A stretch of DNA of 64,000 bases from Nitrospira sp. Its GTDB lineage: Bacteria > Nitrospirota > Nitrospiria > Nitrospirales > Nitrospiraceae. The notes under the pieces were generated by a model. That model worked only from the letters and a program-made list of their open reading frames with translations, did not search any database and was not told the origin of the DNA. This document shows positions 18,984-27,616 of this stretch, one piece after another. Within the stretch, counting starts at the first letter, position 1. Each line of letters opens with the position of its first letter. Made by a program: the position numbers and the translations under genes. The DNA lies in assembly GCA_030123625.1 (NCBI GenBank), contig CP126121.1, positions 1,652,179 through 1,716,178 on the forward strand, given 5' to 3'.

Positions 18984-19220
18984 ATGGGATCTGTCAACGT
19001 CAAAGAGACTCGTCGCTTCTTAAAATCTCTCCTCGATCGTGCCGAGGGCGGTGAAACCATTACGATCGCGAGACGGGGTGAGGTTGTTGCGAGGCTCGTT
19101 CCTCCCTCCCGGCACCCACGCCGACTCCCATCGCTGAGCCGGTTGCGCCAGTCGATTAGGAGAAAAGGGCGCTCCTTAAGTCGTGTCGTGATTGATTCAC
19201 GGTTGGATGAGCGAGCGTGA
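18984..19220 (+). CDS. vapB: Antitoxin, Phd/YefM-VapB type
   Basis: 78 residues. The N-terminal half has the Phd/YefM fold signature NVKETRRFLKSLLDRAEGGETITIARRGEVVARLVPP, used for dimerisation and DNA binding. The C-terminal half is basic and would wrap the toxin. Its stop overlaps the toxin's GTG start by four bases. The operator palindrome immediately upstream supports autoregulation. Confidence 0.88.
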   Translation: MGSVNVKETRRFLKSLLDRAEGGETITIARRGEVVARLVPPSRHPRRLPSLSRLRQSIRRKGRSLSRVVIDSRLDERA

Positions 19221-19657
19221 GAGTTTATGTCGATACCAGCGTCCTTGCAGCGTACTACTGTCCGGAGCCGTTAAGTCTCGCAGCGGAGCGTGCCCTCAGA
19301 AACCTCAGTTCTCCAATGATCAGTGATCTCACCCTGGTTGAGTTCGCGTCAGCTATTTCTCGAAAGGTCCGGGAAAAGACGTTGCCTCGCGAAAGTGCCG
19401 CAAGAGTCATGGCTCAATTCGAGACACATGTCGAGGATGGATACTATGAGGTCCTCTCCCTGAAGACGCGAGATTATCGTCTGGCCAAGTCGTGGTTGGG
19501 GCAACTCAATGGAACACTCCAAACGCTTGATGCCCTGCATCTAGCCGTGGCTGAAACCACTGGCGCTTCAATTGTAAGCGCCGACCGCCGGCTTGCATCG
19601 GAGGCTCGGAAGTTGGGAGTGTCGGTCAAACTGCTCACCATAGGGCGGGCGTTATAG
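19217..19657 (+). CDS. vapC: PIN-domain toxin, VapC type
   Basis: 146 residues starting at GTG. PIN-domain RNase acidic residues are all present: D6 (YVDTSVLAAYY), E42 (LVEFASA), D105 (TLDALHLA) and D123 (SADRRL). A VapC toxin cleaves RNA, often tRNA, when its antitoxin is lost. The complete active site suggests a working toxin. It is coupled to the antitoxin by a four-base overlap. Confidence 0.9.
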   Translation: MRVYVDTSVLAAYYCPEPLSLAAERALRNLSSPMISDLTLVEFASAISRKVREKTLPRESAARVMAQFETHVEDGYYEVLSLKTRDYRLAKSWLGQLNGTLQTLDALHLAVAETTGASIVSADRRLASEARKLGVSVKLLTIGRAL

Positions 19658-20238
19658 ACTTACCCGTTCTTTCTTGAAGCCTGGCGAGCGAGCGCCACGC
19701 TAAACCTATGGCCCAGGTTCCCAATGACATAGGAACTTCCACACCTGAGCAGCCCATACCAGCGGCTGGCCTCATAATCTGACTCGTTCTTCTCGACACT
19801 GTTCATTCGGCTTGTGAATGCACGAAACAAGACTTGACCCTAAATTTACGCACTCACTTTCTTGAGCATACCGCTTCTCCATGAAATAGTGATGACCTGA
19901 CGCGTGTCACACATGCCTCACGCCGGCTCTCGTCTTTCATATGTGGAGGTCTTACCCCATGATACCTGTGTTCACAATTTGGCGACGTGCCGTGTTGCTG
20001 CCTGCCAGGCTAATCGTGGCGACCGGCTTCGCCTAGCCTGTCGTACAAGGACATTCGTCACAGTAATATCTTGGGATAGGGATTAGCTCATCCCACCTTC
20101 TATGAGCCCGGAGTCAGATGCGGGTCTTATTCCGGGCACATGTTCGATGGCGCCTAACATTTCGATAATCCATCAGACCTGCTCCAACAGTTCAAGGGGT
20201 CCATCTCGTGCTGGTTCAGGTCGAGATGATGTGCGCAG
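19658..20238. other. Gene-poor stretch after vapBC
   Basis: About 580 bases with no supported gene. It carries the right copy of the degenerate repeat (20042-20077). The rest shows nothing beyond short chance frames. It looks like eroded accessory DNA. Confidence 0.45.
20042..20077 (+). repeat. Imperfect direct repeat flanking vapBC, right copy
   Basis: Partner of 18648-18683, sharing GGACATTCGTC-CAG-AATATC in the same orientation. Confidence 0.5.
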
Positions 20239-22884
20239 TCACTCACCGGATTTGGTAAACTGCCATGCCAAATGATAACCAATGCCACCATTACTAATAT
20301 CGCGCGAACCTTGGATGGTATTGCCATCGTCCGAGACAACATCCTCAAGAACTCCGTTTTGTCCGGGGAGTACCAGGCCCCAGGTGAACTCGGGGGCGTA
20401 TAACCTGCTTTCTTTCCCCACACAGGGTGTCTGGGTGCCGTCCACCACCGTTTTCCCTATTAAGAAGAACTTATACGGCCTCGTCGTGGTATAGATCGTC
20501 AGCGCCGCACCAGTAGAGCCACCAATGTTCGGATCCCAGCCAGGCCGCATCGGCCCTCCCGCGCGCGCCCTATCAATACACCCTCCAGTGTCCGATGCGG
20601 GTGACGTGTAGCTGTAATTACCGCTACGCAGGCGATACGGGATAGTTCCTGGTACCTGCGGCGCCGTGTCGTCGAACTCGAAGGTCGCCTCGGCGGTGAA
20701 CGTGTAATCAAGAACTGTGGCACGCTGCACAAATCGCCCTGTCCATACAGGCGTACAGGGTTTGGATTGCGGCCGGACCACCAGCGCGCCGCTCACTTTT
20801 TCGCGTTTCGCGTGATTCGCGACTACCAGCCGTATATCATCGAAACTCCCTCGCACCTCCGTCGTTGTGGGGCCCGTATCGAAGCAAAACGTTGTCTTGC
20901 CGCTTCCCAAATCCAGCGGTTTCGAAACCCATCCAGTCGTGGTCGACACCAGCGCTTGCACATCCGTGAAGCCGGCCGGCTGGAGCTGAGAAAAATCGAA
21001 CTCTACCTTCTGAATTTTCTGATCCAGAGCCAGGAGGCGCACATAGCGGGCGCTAAGGGTATCAAGCTCGAGCGGGTATGAATTTTCAAGATCAGCCTTG
21101 AGGCTTCCGAGGCCATTTTCCGGGAGAAATTTCGGCCCCACCCCATCTGGAAACTGGTCTGGATCGAGGCTCACGTAACGCTCGGTCTTCGGCAGCGGAT
21201 CGCCCGGCACATATTCCTGATTTAAGTTCCGCAGCGCGAATGTCTTGAAGTTGTCGGCGAACGAGTACACCGAGTCGATCACATCGTCGGCTTGCTCGAA
21301 TGTGGTTACGGCTTCAAGCCCTACCCAGATTTGGCCCATGAAAGTGGCTTCTTTGTCTTTTTTTTCTTGCTCCACGAAATGGGGCCAAATATAAGCGCTA
21401 TAAGGGTGCAGATCAGCGCTGATGCCCGAGGCGTTGGTCCCTACGATGCCCACGGCGTTGAGTCCCTTGCTGCTTATCTGAAAAGGATCCTCAAAGAGCG
21501 TGTGAACAGCAAAGTAGGCCGCACGACCATCTACCCATGGTTTCAACGTAAGATCGAAATGCGCTTCGGCCCACGTTGCGGATGCCTCGACGAACCAATG
21601 CTTCTCGAAGACGTCCACACCGCTTGCGATCCGGTGCGACTGATATTTATCATTGTGCCTCGTCTGCAGCACGTGGAAGAACTCGTGAATGATGGTGGAG
21701 TGAAAGCTTGGAGTATTGGCCAGGTCGCGCTGCAATATGACGAAGCCACTTGAGCTATTGTCCTCTTCCGGGGAGTCACTGTAGGTAACTCCCATTGCTA
21801 CCGCCAAAAATTCTTTGTTTCTGCGGAACACGTAATCAGAGGAGCCTAAGATGTAGAAGTCTATCGCGTCGTCGCCGCCGTCTTGATCCAGGAGCGGCGG
21901 CCCCATCCACTTCGTCATCGGTTCATAGATTTTGTCTAGCACGGCAAGCGCCTGATCGATGAGCTCTTGGCTCTTGGCATCATACTCGAGCACACCATGA
22001 CATTTGGCCCATACGCGCACAGGGTGGGCGGCGCTTCGTTTCGAAGCCCAACCTCCAGCTTGGTTGAGCGGACATTGTGCAGGCGGAGCAATGGCCAGAA
22101 CGTTGCCGAATTGAGGTGCCTCCCGCAGCATTGCCGCGCCGGGTGCCGTGGGTGTTGTCACATTCCACACGCTGGCGGGATCCGCTGGGCGCACGATAAA
22201 CGGCTGCAAACGGGCCTGCATGTTGGACGAAAACGTCCCCAACGCTTGGCGAATCTCGTCGAACAAAAGATTGTCTTCTTCCAGCGAAGGACCTTGGTAC
22301 TCGCTCGGCAGTCGCCTGTCACCGAACAGAGCGTACGCCCTATAGAGGAGCGAGGTGCCATAGTCCAACTTACCGGCCTGCAGGGCCTCCACAATTTTCT
22401 GTTGGGCCATTGGTTGCGCCGCGCCGACTGAAAGCGTGACCGGAACCATGTGGCTTGCCGATCCAGATTTCCCAATCACGTTGAGCGAGTGGTTCCTCAG
22501 CGCCGCCTGGTGAGTCACCGTGATGGGTAGCAAGGCGCTCGCTGTCTCACCAGAGAACACGATGGTGTCAGCCACCATACCTGCGGGCGGATTGTCCAGC
22601 GTGACTGTTACGGTGTCGGTAAATCCGGGATGACGCGTCAGATCGACCGGCAAAAGGAGTCCCGAGCCTTGCGTCCCGCTGACCGAGGATTCCGCAGCAA
22701 CGGTGAACGGTGCTTGGCTTCCACCTGCACCGCCTCCTTCACCACCACCGCCGCAACCGCTGAGGATCGTCGCAGGGACGACAACCACAGCAAGGACAAA
22801 GGTGACAACCCGCAGCAACACACGCCCTATTTGCCGATTGCGTTGTCCAGCACGATATTTCTCCTTCGCAGCGCAGACTCTCAT
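20239..22884 (-). CDS. Large secreted lipoprotein with HExxH metallopeptidase motif
   Basis: 881 residues. The start at 22884 (MRVCAAKEK) is fixed by TCCTCCT on the plus strand, i.e. AGGAGGA eight bases upstream. A lipoprotein signal ends in LSGC with the lipid-attachment Cys at 44, followed by a Gly-rich linker. An Ig-like segment (~60-155) resembles bacterial repeat domains. The peptidase core carries H400-E-F-F-H404 and, about 29 residues on, WFVEAS with E433 as the likely third zinc ligand. A C-terminal beta-rich region (~570-880) looks like a binding domain. I do not recognise a named family. It is predicted to be an outer-surface zinc protease. A tandem palindrome (23019-23053) lies upstream. 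Confidence 0.75.
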   Translation of the reverse strand: MRVCAAKEKYRAGQRNRQIGRVLLRVVTFVLAVVVVPATILSGCGGGGEGGGAGGSQAPFTVAAESSVSGTQGSGLLLPVDLTRHPGFTDTVTVTLDNPPAGMVADTIVFSGETASALLPITVTHQAALRNHSLNVIGKSGSASHMVPVTLSVGAAQPMAQQKIVEALQAGKLDYGTSLLYRAYALFGDRRLPSEYQGPSLEEDNLLFDEIRQALGTFSSNMQARLQPFIVRPADPASVWNVTTPTAPGAAMLREAPQFGNVLAIAPPAQCPLNQAGGWASKRSAAHPVRVWAKCHGVLEYDAKSQELIDQALAVLDKIYEPMTKWMGPPLLDQDGGDDAIDFYILGSSDYVFRRNKEFLAVAMGVTYSDSPEEDNSSSGFVILQRDLANTPSFHSTIIHEFFHVLQTRHNDKYQSHRIASGVDVFEKHWFVEASATWAEAHFDLTLKPWVDGRAAYFAVHTLFEDPFQISSKGLNAVGIVGTNASGISADLHPYSAYIWPHFVEQEKKDKEATFMGQIWVGLEAVTTFEQADDVIDSVYSFADNFKTFALRNLNQEYVPGDPLPKTERYVSLDPDQFPDGVGPKFLPENGLGSLKADLENSYPLELDTLSARYVRLLALDQKIQKVEFDFSQLQPAGFTDVQALVSTTTGWVSKPLDLGSGKTTFCFDTGPTTTEVRGSFDDIRLVVANHAKREKVSGALVVRPQSKPCTPVWTGRFVQRATVLDYTFTAEATFEFDDTAPQVPGTIPYRLRSGNYSYTSPASDTGGCIDRARAGGPMRPGWDPNIGGSTGAALTIYTTTRPYKFFLIGKTVVDGTQTPCVGKESRLYAPEFTWGLVLPGQNGVLEDVVSDDGNTIQGSRDISNGGIGYHLAWQFTKSGE

Positions 22885-23018
22885 GGTTCTGTCTCCTCCT
22901 AAAGAACAGTTCAACGCTGCATGTCCTTTCGCAAACAACGGGCCGCACGGAATCTTCGAGAAAGTCATAATTTTCTAGGAATTATCCTGTTCATTCCTGA
23001 AGAGGAGCTTCACGAGTT

Positions 23019-23053
23019 GAATCTTTTCCGATTCAGTGAATCTGAACAGATTC
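23019..23053. promoter_or_regulatory. Tandem GAATC-N6-GATTC palindromes upstream of lipoprotein gene
   Basis: Two perfect copies of GAATC-N6-GATTC lie at 23019-23034 and 23038-23053, 19 bases apart centre to centre. They are ~135-170 bases before the minus-strand lipoprotein start. The same 16-base pattern occurs at 23911-23926 upstream of the small membrane protein gene. Spacing of about two helical turns suggests cooperative binding of a dimeric regulator. Confidence 0.55.
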
Positions 23054-23188
23054 ATGAAGGTGTATTCAGGGAGGAAGAGGTACAATTACAAAGTCTGATG
23101 TCAGGAACAAGGCTATGAGGAAGACCGGTTCGGGGACATCGTTGGAAATTCAGGGCGAACGTCGCTTGGAAACCAGTAAGAACTAGGC

Positions 23189-23470
23189 CTAGGCTCGAGG
23201 GGTTTCGAGGCGATCCATACGAGTCTTCAATGCTGAAATATCGGTTTCGAGCGTGCGAATCCGTTCATCAAGTTGTGAAAATACAAAGCCGCATCAGGGC
23301 GCGCATTTCCCTGAATTCATCTCGGAATTCATCTCGGAATTCACCGCATATCTCCTGCAACTCACGCCCAATACCTGAATGATCTTCGGCAACTTGACGG
23401 ATGTCGCTATGGAGCGCTTCCCCCCCTATTCCAACGTGCGTTTGATCTCTTCGACCTGTGCGTCAGTCAT
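23189..23470 (-). pseudogene. Frameshifted small coiled-coil gene
   Basis: Three pieces in different frames on the minus strand join into one sensible protein. MTDAQVEEIKRTLE begins at 23470. Then come GGEALHSDIRQVAEDH and GRELQEICGEFRDEFRDEFREMRALM. Last come FSQLDERIRTLETD and ISALKTRMDRLETPRA, ending at the stop 23189-23191. The first break falls in a run of seven G (plus-strand C7), the second near 23275. The middle piece includes a 12-base tandem repeat (23313-23343) coding FRDEFRDEF. The whole resembles short heptad-rich proteins. It may be a true pseudogene, or the G-run may vary in length between cells. Confidence 0.65.
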
Positions 23471-23546
23471 GATCGGCTTGTAGAGCCTTATAGAGCAAGA
23501 AATGCAACGCGATGCTCTCGGCTGACGAACGCGCCGCTCAAGCTCG

Positions 23547-23789
23547 TCACAAGAAAATCGACGGAAGATCAGGGCGCCGGAGAGAAGCGAAGATGATCGA
23601 CACATAATCGATCTCGGTCCCGGACAGTACCGCAATCTCCTGGTCGGCATGGCAAGATTGGAGCAGCAGGAGGAAACCGAGAAATAGGGCGATGATGCCG
23701 GGCCAGATCAGCGATAGCGCACCAAGCACGAAGATGAATGTGATCGCCGACAACGTCAGCTGGAGGAACTGGCTCTTGACTGTGATCAT
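23547..23789 (-). CDS. Small hypothetical membrane protein
   Basis: 80 residues from ATG 23789, which has GGAGG six bases upstream. The first half is strongly hydrophobic (LTLSAITFIFVLGALSLIWPGIIALFLGFLLLLQ), forming two helices or a hairpin. The second half is polar (CHADQEIAVLSGTEIDYVSI). No family recognised. Its upstream DNA carries the GAATC-N6-GATTC palindrome shared with the large lipoprotein gene, so the two may be co-regulated. Confidence 0.6.
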   Translation of the reverse strand: MITVKSQFLQLTLSAITFIFVLGALSLIWPGIIALFLGFLLLLQSCHADQEIAVLSGTEIDYVSIIFASLRRPDLPSIFL

Positions 23790-24549
23790 AAGGTCCTCCC
23801 TCGTTTGAATGTTGGAAATGCTGAGCAAGGAACGGGCCGCAATGGAGCAGCAGCATGACGTGAATTCTCAAGCATTGTGTCGTGCCTGAGAAACGGAGGC
23901 CTCCTGAAGTGAATCTATTTCGATTCGTTAAGTCTCCAAATAGATTCAGGGAGCGTGATGGAAGGTGAAACAACAGCGTAACTGTGCCCAAGTTCTTTTC
24001 AAGAATAGCGACAGTCTTTTTAACGATGTTATTCCTGACTCAGGCTGCGGATAGTCCACGTCCCTGCCCGCAGAAGACGAAGACGGCTGGATGGCATAGG
24101 AGCACTCGTACGAGACCTTTCGCGTGTTACAACAGAAAATACCTTTTCCCACTATTCGCCATGCCCCATCCCCCCTAGATGTGGTATGCCCGATCTTCAT
24201 ACGTACCATTACTTTATGTACGATCCCTTTCCCACTCCCTTAACCAAATCACTGTTCCCGCATGCTGTGCATGCCTGGCGGAAAGCGTAGTGCACTAAAA
24301 AGTCCCCAGTTGCAAAGTGCTGTCAGACGGCGTATAGGACACAGTAGACTTTCTAGGTCCACCCATAATTCAAGAGAACGTACCAGCATCAGTTCCGGTG
24401 TGGTGGTCGATCGCTTTCTTCTGGTTCGTTACGGACGTTGCACCGTGTGAATAGGAAGAGGTGTTTCCCAGGCATTGGACTTCCAAAATTTTGAATCTTC
24501 TATTGTAAGGTTGATGCCACTTATCATCTTATTAGTAGTGAGGTGAGAC
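23790..24549. other. Long intergenic region with palindromic site
   Basis: About 760 bases with no supported gene. It contains the GAATC-N6-GATTC palindrome at 23911-23926 and, downstream of it, a further GATTC half-site (23943-23947). The remainder up to the OmpA-like gene shows short chance frames only. Confidence 0.45.
23911..23926. promoter_or_regulatory. GAATC-N6-GATTC palindrome upstream of small membrane protein gene
   Basis: Same 5-6-5 inverted repeat as at 23019-23053, placed ~120 bases upstream of the minus-strand start at 23789. A second, decayed unit follows with GATTC at 23943. Flanking bases are also partly alike between the two loci. Confidence 0.5.
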
Positions 24550-25989
24550 ATGATTATGAAGCTAATCGCCTTTGCCTTTCTCTTCACCGTCGCGGCGAAT
24601 GGACACGAATCGAGCCTGGCTGCCTCGCAAGCTAAGGTCGATACCCAGTTGACCGAGGGGCGCTCGGACAATGGTCAACCTTCTCTCATAGCTATGCTCG
24701 TCGGGTTCCTGAGGCCGGCCGATGTTCGGAACTCTCAACCGGACAATGAGGTAGGCTCGTATCTCCATAAAGTCGACACCGATGATCCGTCGCCCGCTGC
24801 GTCTGCTGCATCCATTACGCCTATGACATCCATCACGATCGATCCTCCCCAGAGCCAACCTGTGGACGCAGATCAAGAAAAGCTGGAGGTAGACAGAGAG
24901 AAGGCGAGGCTGGAACAGCTTCAACAACAGCTGACTGCCAAAGAGAAGGAACTGGCTCTTCTGCTGGAGAAAACGGCAGCGACCACGAATCAGTTGACGG
25001 TCGAAAAGACCCGAGCGGAAGCATTGGAAGCGCAACTGAGCCAAAAGGAACAGGAACTCGCGGGGCTCTGCACCCAACGAGACACACACCAGCTGATGTC
25101 GCAAGAGCTGAACCGGACAAGAAGCAGCCTGGAGCTGACCAGACAGCAAGTCTTCGACATTGAGCGACAATTTGCCATCAGCAATGATCAGCTTGATACG
25201 GCGATGCAACGCATCGCGGACCTTGACCTGCAGCTGGTGGCGAAAGAGCAGGAGTTCCAACTGGCCAAGTCCAACATGGATATGGAACTCGCCGCTCGCG
25301 ACTCGCAGCTCGTGCAGGCCAAACGCCTGCTCGCGAGCCTAGGCAAGAGCTTGCCGAAGCCGGCCAAACTGGTTGCCTCGAACAAGAATCCGCTTCCTCA
25401 GCAAGCCATCACGACGGCGCGAGCCACGGCTGATCTCACCAGGGTCAGCGAGAAACTCACGAGCGCGCTCCAAGAAGAGCTGAAGCGAGGCAGTGTCGTC
25501 TTAGAGCAACGTGGCGACAAACTCACGCTCGCATTGTCGTCGGGCGAACTGTTCGCCAAAGGGCGAGCCACCATGACACCCGCCGGGAACTCCTTGGTCA
25601 AGCGCATCGGCGTGGCCTTGCGTAAATTCCGTCCCCAGAGCGTTGAAGTCGCTGGACATACCGACAGCACACCGGTCAAGTACGATAGTCGGCGACCATT
25701 TAAGGATAACAGTGATCTCTCTCGGGCGCGCGCCGAACATGCCGGCAAGGCTCTGATCAAGGGTGGAGTAGGTGTCGACCGAGTCAGGACGGTTGGATAT
25801 GCGGACTCACGACCGATCGCGACCAACGACACAGAAGAAGGCCGGAGCAAGAACCGGCGGGTCGAGATCGTCGTGACCCAGGGATCCGAGCCGATCGCAT
25901 CATCAAGCGAAAAGGACGGACAAACTGTAAGCAACAACCGAAGCACGTCCTCATACGGAGGAATGGTTCAAAAAGTCGTCAACCGCTGA
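24550..25989 (+). CDS. OmpA-family protein with long coiled coil
   Basis: 479 residues. The N-terminal hydrophobic signal (KLIAFAFLFTVAANG) directs it to the periplasm. A low-complexity linker is followed by a long coiled coil (~110-260: LEVDREKARLEQLQQQL, KEKELALLLEK, and so on). The C-terminal OmpA/MotB peptidoglycan-binding domain (~320-455) has VEVAGHTDSTPV, DLSRARAEHAGKAL, GYADSRPIATN and GRSKNRRVEIVV. It would tie a periplasmic or outer-membrane structure to peptidoglycan. GAGGTGA lies before the ATG. A perfect 16-bp hairpin follows the stop. Confidence 0.88.
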   Translation: MIMKLIAFAFLFTVAANGHESSLAASQAKVDTQLTEGRSDNGQPSLIAMLVGFLRPADVRNSQPDNEVGSYLHKVDTDDPSPAASAASITPMTSITIDPPQSQPVDADQEKLEVDREKARLEQLQQQLTAKEKELALLLEKTAATTNQLTVEKTRAEALEAQLSQKEQELAGLCTQRDTHQLMSQELNRTRSSLELTRQQVFDIERQFAISNDQLDTAMQRIADLDLQLVAKEQEFQLAKSNMDMELAARDSQLVQAKRLLASLGKSLPKPAKLVASNKNPLPQQAITTARATADLTRVSEKLTSALQEELKRGSVVLEQRGDKLTLALSSGELFAKGRATMTPAGNSLVKRIGVALRKFRPQSVEVAGHTDSTPVKYDSRRPFKDNSDLSRARAEHAGKALIKGGVGVDRVRTVGYADSRPIATNDTEEGRSKNRRVEIVVTQGSEPIASSSEKDGQTVSNNRSTSSYGGMVQKVVNR

Positions 25990-26000
25990 ACGAGCACGTA

Positions 26001-26035
26001 CGACCATGTCGGCCCATGATGGGCCGACATGGTCG
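26001..26035 (+). terminator. Perfect 16-bp hairpin after the OmpA-like gene
   Basis: Stem 26001-26016 pairs exactly with 26020-26035 around a TGA loop, 12 bases after the stop. A modest T-rich tract (GATTTCTT) follows shortly after. Probably a terminator, shared by or close to the converging gpmA transcript. Confidence 0.75.
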
Positions 26036-26139
26036 TGCCGATTTCTTGGGAAGGCAGCCCCGGCTCATGGTATTTATCAACTATGCGGGAGCTTCTGGGA
26101 TATGGCAGGCTGCGTGACGAGGCAGGATACGCGACATGC

Positions 26140-26745
26140 TTACAGATAGCGATGTGACAACACCTTGCCGCTGCCGTCAAACTCGTAGAGCAATGGCACG
26201 CCGGTTGGAATGTTGAGTTCCAAAACCTCTTCTTTCGACAATTGGTCCAACTCCATCACCAGCGCCCGAAGACTGTTGCCATGCGCAGCAATGATGATGG
26301 TTTCTCCCTTCAATAAATGGGGTTTGACCATTTTCTCGTAATAGGGCACCGCGCGCTCGGCCGTATCTTTGAGGCTCTCTCCACCGGGCGGTTTCACATC
26401 ATAACTTCGACGCCAAATTTTCACTTGCGCATCACCGTACTTCTTGGCGGTTTCGGCTTTATTCAGCCCTTGGAGGTCTCCATACATCCGTTCATTCAGA
26501 GCTTTGTCTTTTTCAATGGGAATATTCGTCTGCCCGAGCACTTCCAGCACGATTCTCAAGGTTTCGTTGGCGCGGGCGAGGACAGAAGAAAAGGCTCGGT
26601 CAAAGGTAAACCCGCGCAGCTTCTCACCGGCCTGCTTGGCTTCCTCGACTCCTTTTGCGGAAAGCGGGACATCCACCCAGCCGGTAAACCGGTTCTCCAA
26701 GTTCCATTGCGATTCCCCATGACGAAGCAAGACTAATCGAGCCAT
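26140..26745 (-). CDS. gpmA: 2,3-bisphosphoglycerate-dependent phosphoglycerate mutase
   Basis: 201 residues from ATG 26745 ([10 protein letters not shown]), with AAAGGA upstream. Cytoplasmic enzyme that interconverts 3- and 2-phosphoglycerate. Phosphohistidine H9 in [47 protein letters not shown] and the second His in [11 protein letters not shown] are intact. It is shorter than the E. coli enzyme (~250) but in range for the short bacterial form. An upstream in-frame ATG at 26817 would overlap the neighbouring gene and is not favoured. Confidence 0.93.
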   Translation of the reverse strand: MARLVLLRHGESQWNLENRFTGWVDVPLSAKGVEEAKQAGEKLRGFTFDRAFSSVLARANETLRIVLEVLGQTNIPIEKDKALNERMYGDLQGLNKAETAKKYGDAQVKIWRRSYDVKPPGGESLKDTAERAVPYYEKMVKPHLLKGETIIIAAHGNSLRALVMELDQLSKEEVLELNIPTGVPLLYEFDGSGKVLSHRYL

Positions 26746-26813
26746 CGCGCATCCTTTGCCATCAATGTGAACATCCCAACAGGGACCACAGCATACTGAA
26801 TTGCCGTACCAAG

Positions 26814-27485
26814 TCAAGGCTGTGACAGCCGAACCGCTTGCCTTGCCGGTCGACCGGGCGATTTATCCAGATCGGGCGGGCCTTCTTGAATCATCTTCAC
26901 CAGTGTCGCCAGGAAGATGATGTAGAAAAACACGCCGACCCAGATAACATAAGGCTGTACCCCGCCGGATTCTTTCAGTGCGGTTTCTTGTGCGACGCGA
27001 TCCATCCGTTCGGCTTTCTTTATTTCACCGATGTGCTCACGGCAGTGCCAATAATACAGATAGTTCGCGGTGGCTCCCGCCATGATGCTCCAAACAATAC
27101 CCGCGGAAAAATCTCCGGTGAGATACGTCGAAATCATCGGACCGACCGCATAGACGAACGCGTGCAGATACATCTTGCGGTACAAAAACCACAAGAAGGA
27201 GATGTAGAGAAACGCCGGCCAGTTCCACGAGAGAGCGAATTTTGGCCGGCCGTTCGACGAAAATTTCTTAAACACAGTCAGATAGTGGTCGGCGTTGGAG
27301 CCGATGAATTGGCGCCACAGCGTCTCATCGTCAAGAACCGGCCGAGCGGTGGGTATCTCAGAGACGGTCTCGGCGGCAGCCGTGGCTTCAGCCAGCTTGG
27401 CTCCACACTGATGACAGAAATGGGCCTCGTCGGGGTTCTGTTGATTGCACTGACTGCACAACAGCATGGCGACGCAGCTTACCAT
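26814..27485 (-). CDS. Zinc-ribbon, DUF2628 membrane protein
   Basis: 223 residues. The N-terminal zinc ribbon has CSQCNQQNP and CHQCGAKL, four Cys. A DUF2628-like membrane region follows ([32 protein letters not shown]), with further helices around 128-150 and 180-200. Function of this family is unknown. Start could be ATG 27485 or 27467; neither has a good ribosome binding site. It lies just upstream of gpmA on the same strand. Confidence 0.75.
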   Translation of the reverse strand: MVSCVAMLLCSQCNQQNPDEAHFCHQCGAKLAEATAAAETVSEIPTARPVLDDETLWRQFIGSNADHYLTVFKKFSSNGRPKFALSWNWPAFLYISFLWFLYRKMYLHAFVYAVGPMISTYLTGDFSAGIVWSIMAGATANYLYYWHCREHIGEIKKAERMDRVAQETALKESGGVQPYVIWVGVFFYIIFLATLVKMIQEGPPDLDKSPGRPARQAVRLSQP

Positions 27486-27616
27486 ACTCGGATACGGTCA
27501 ATCGCTATGGCGATTTGGAACTATGAGCACGCGACTCGTAGCGGCGATGCTCCACTTATTGCTCTTCCTGCCACCCATGTGCTAGCTTTTCTTTTTTTCT
27601 AACGGGATACGCGGTT

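Noticed and set aside
18376-19023. 215-residue frame overlapping the end of kup and the start of vapB
   Set aside because: Overlaps two certain genes, has no domain and no ribosome binding site.
24262-24450. Short plus-strand frame upstream of the OmpA-like gene
   Set aside because: Basic, low-information sequence without ribosome binding site or motif; treated as chance.
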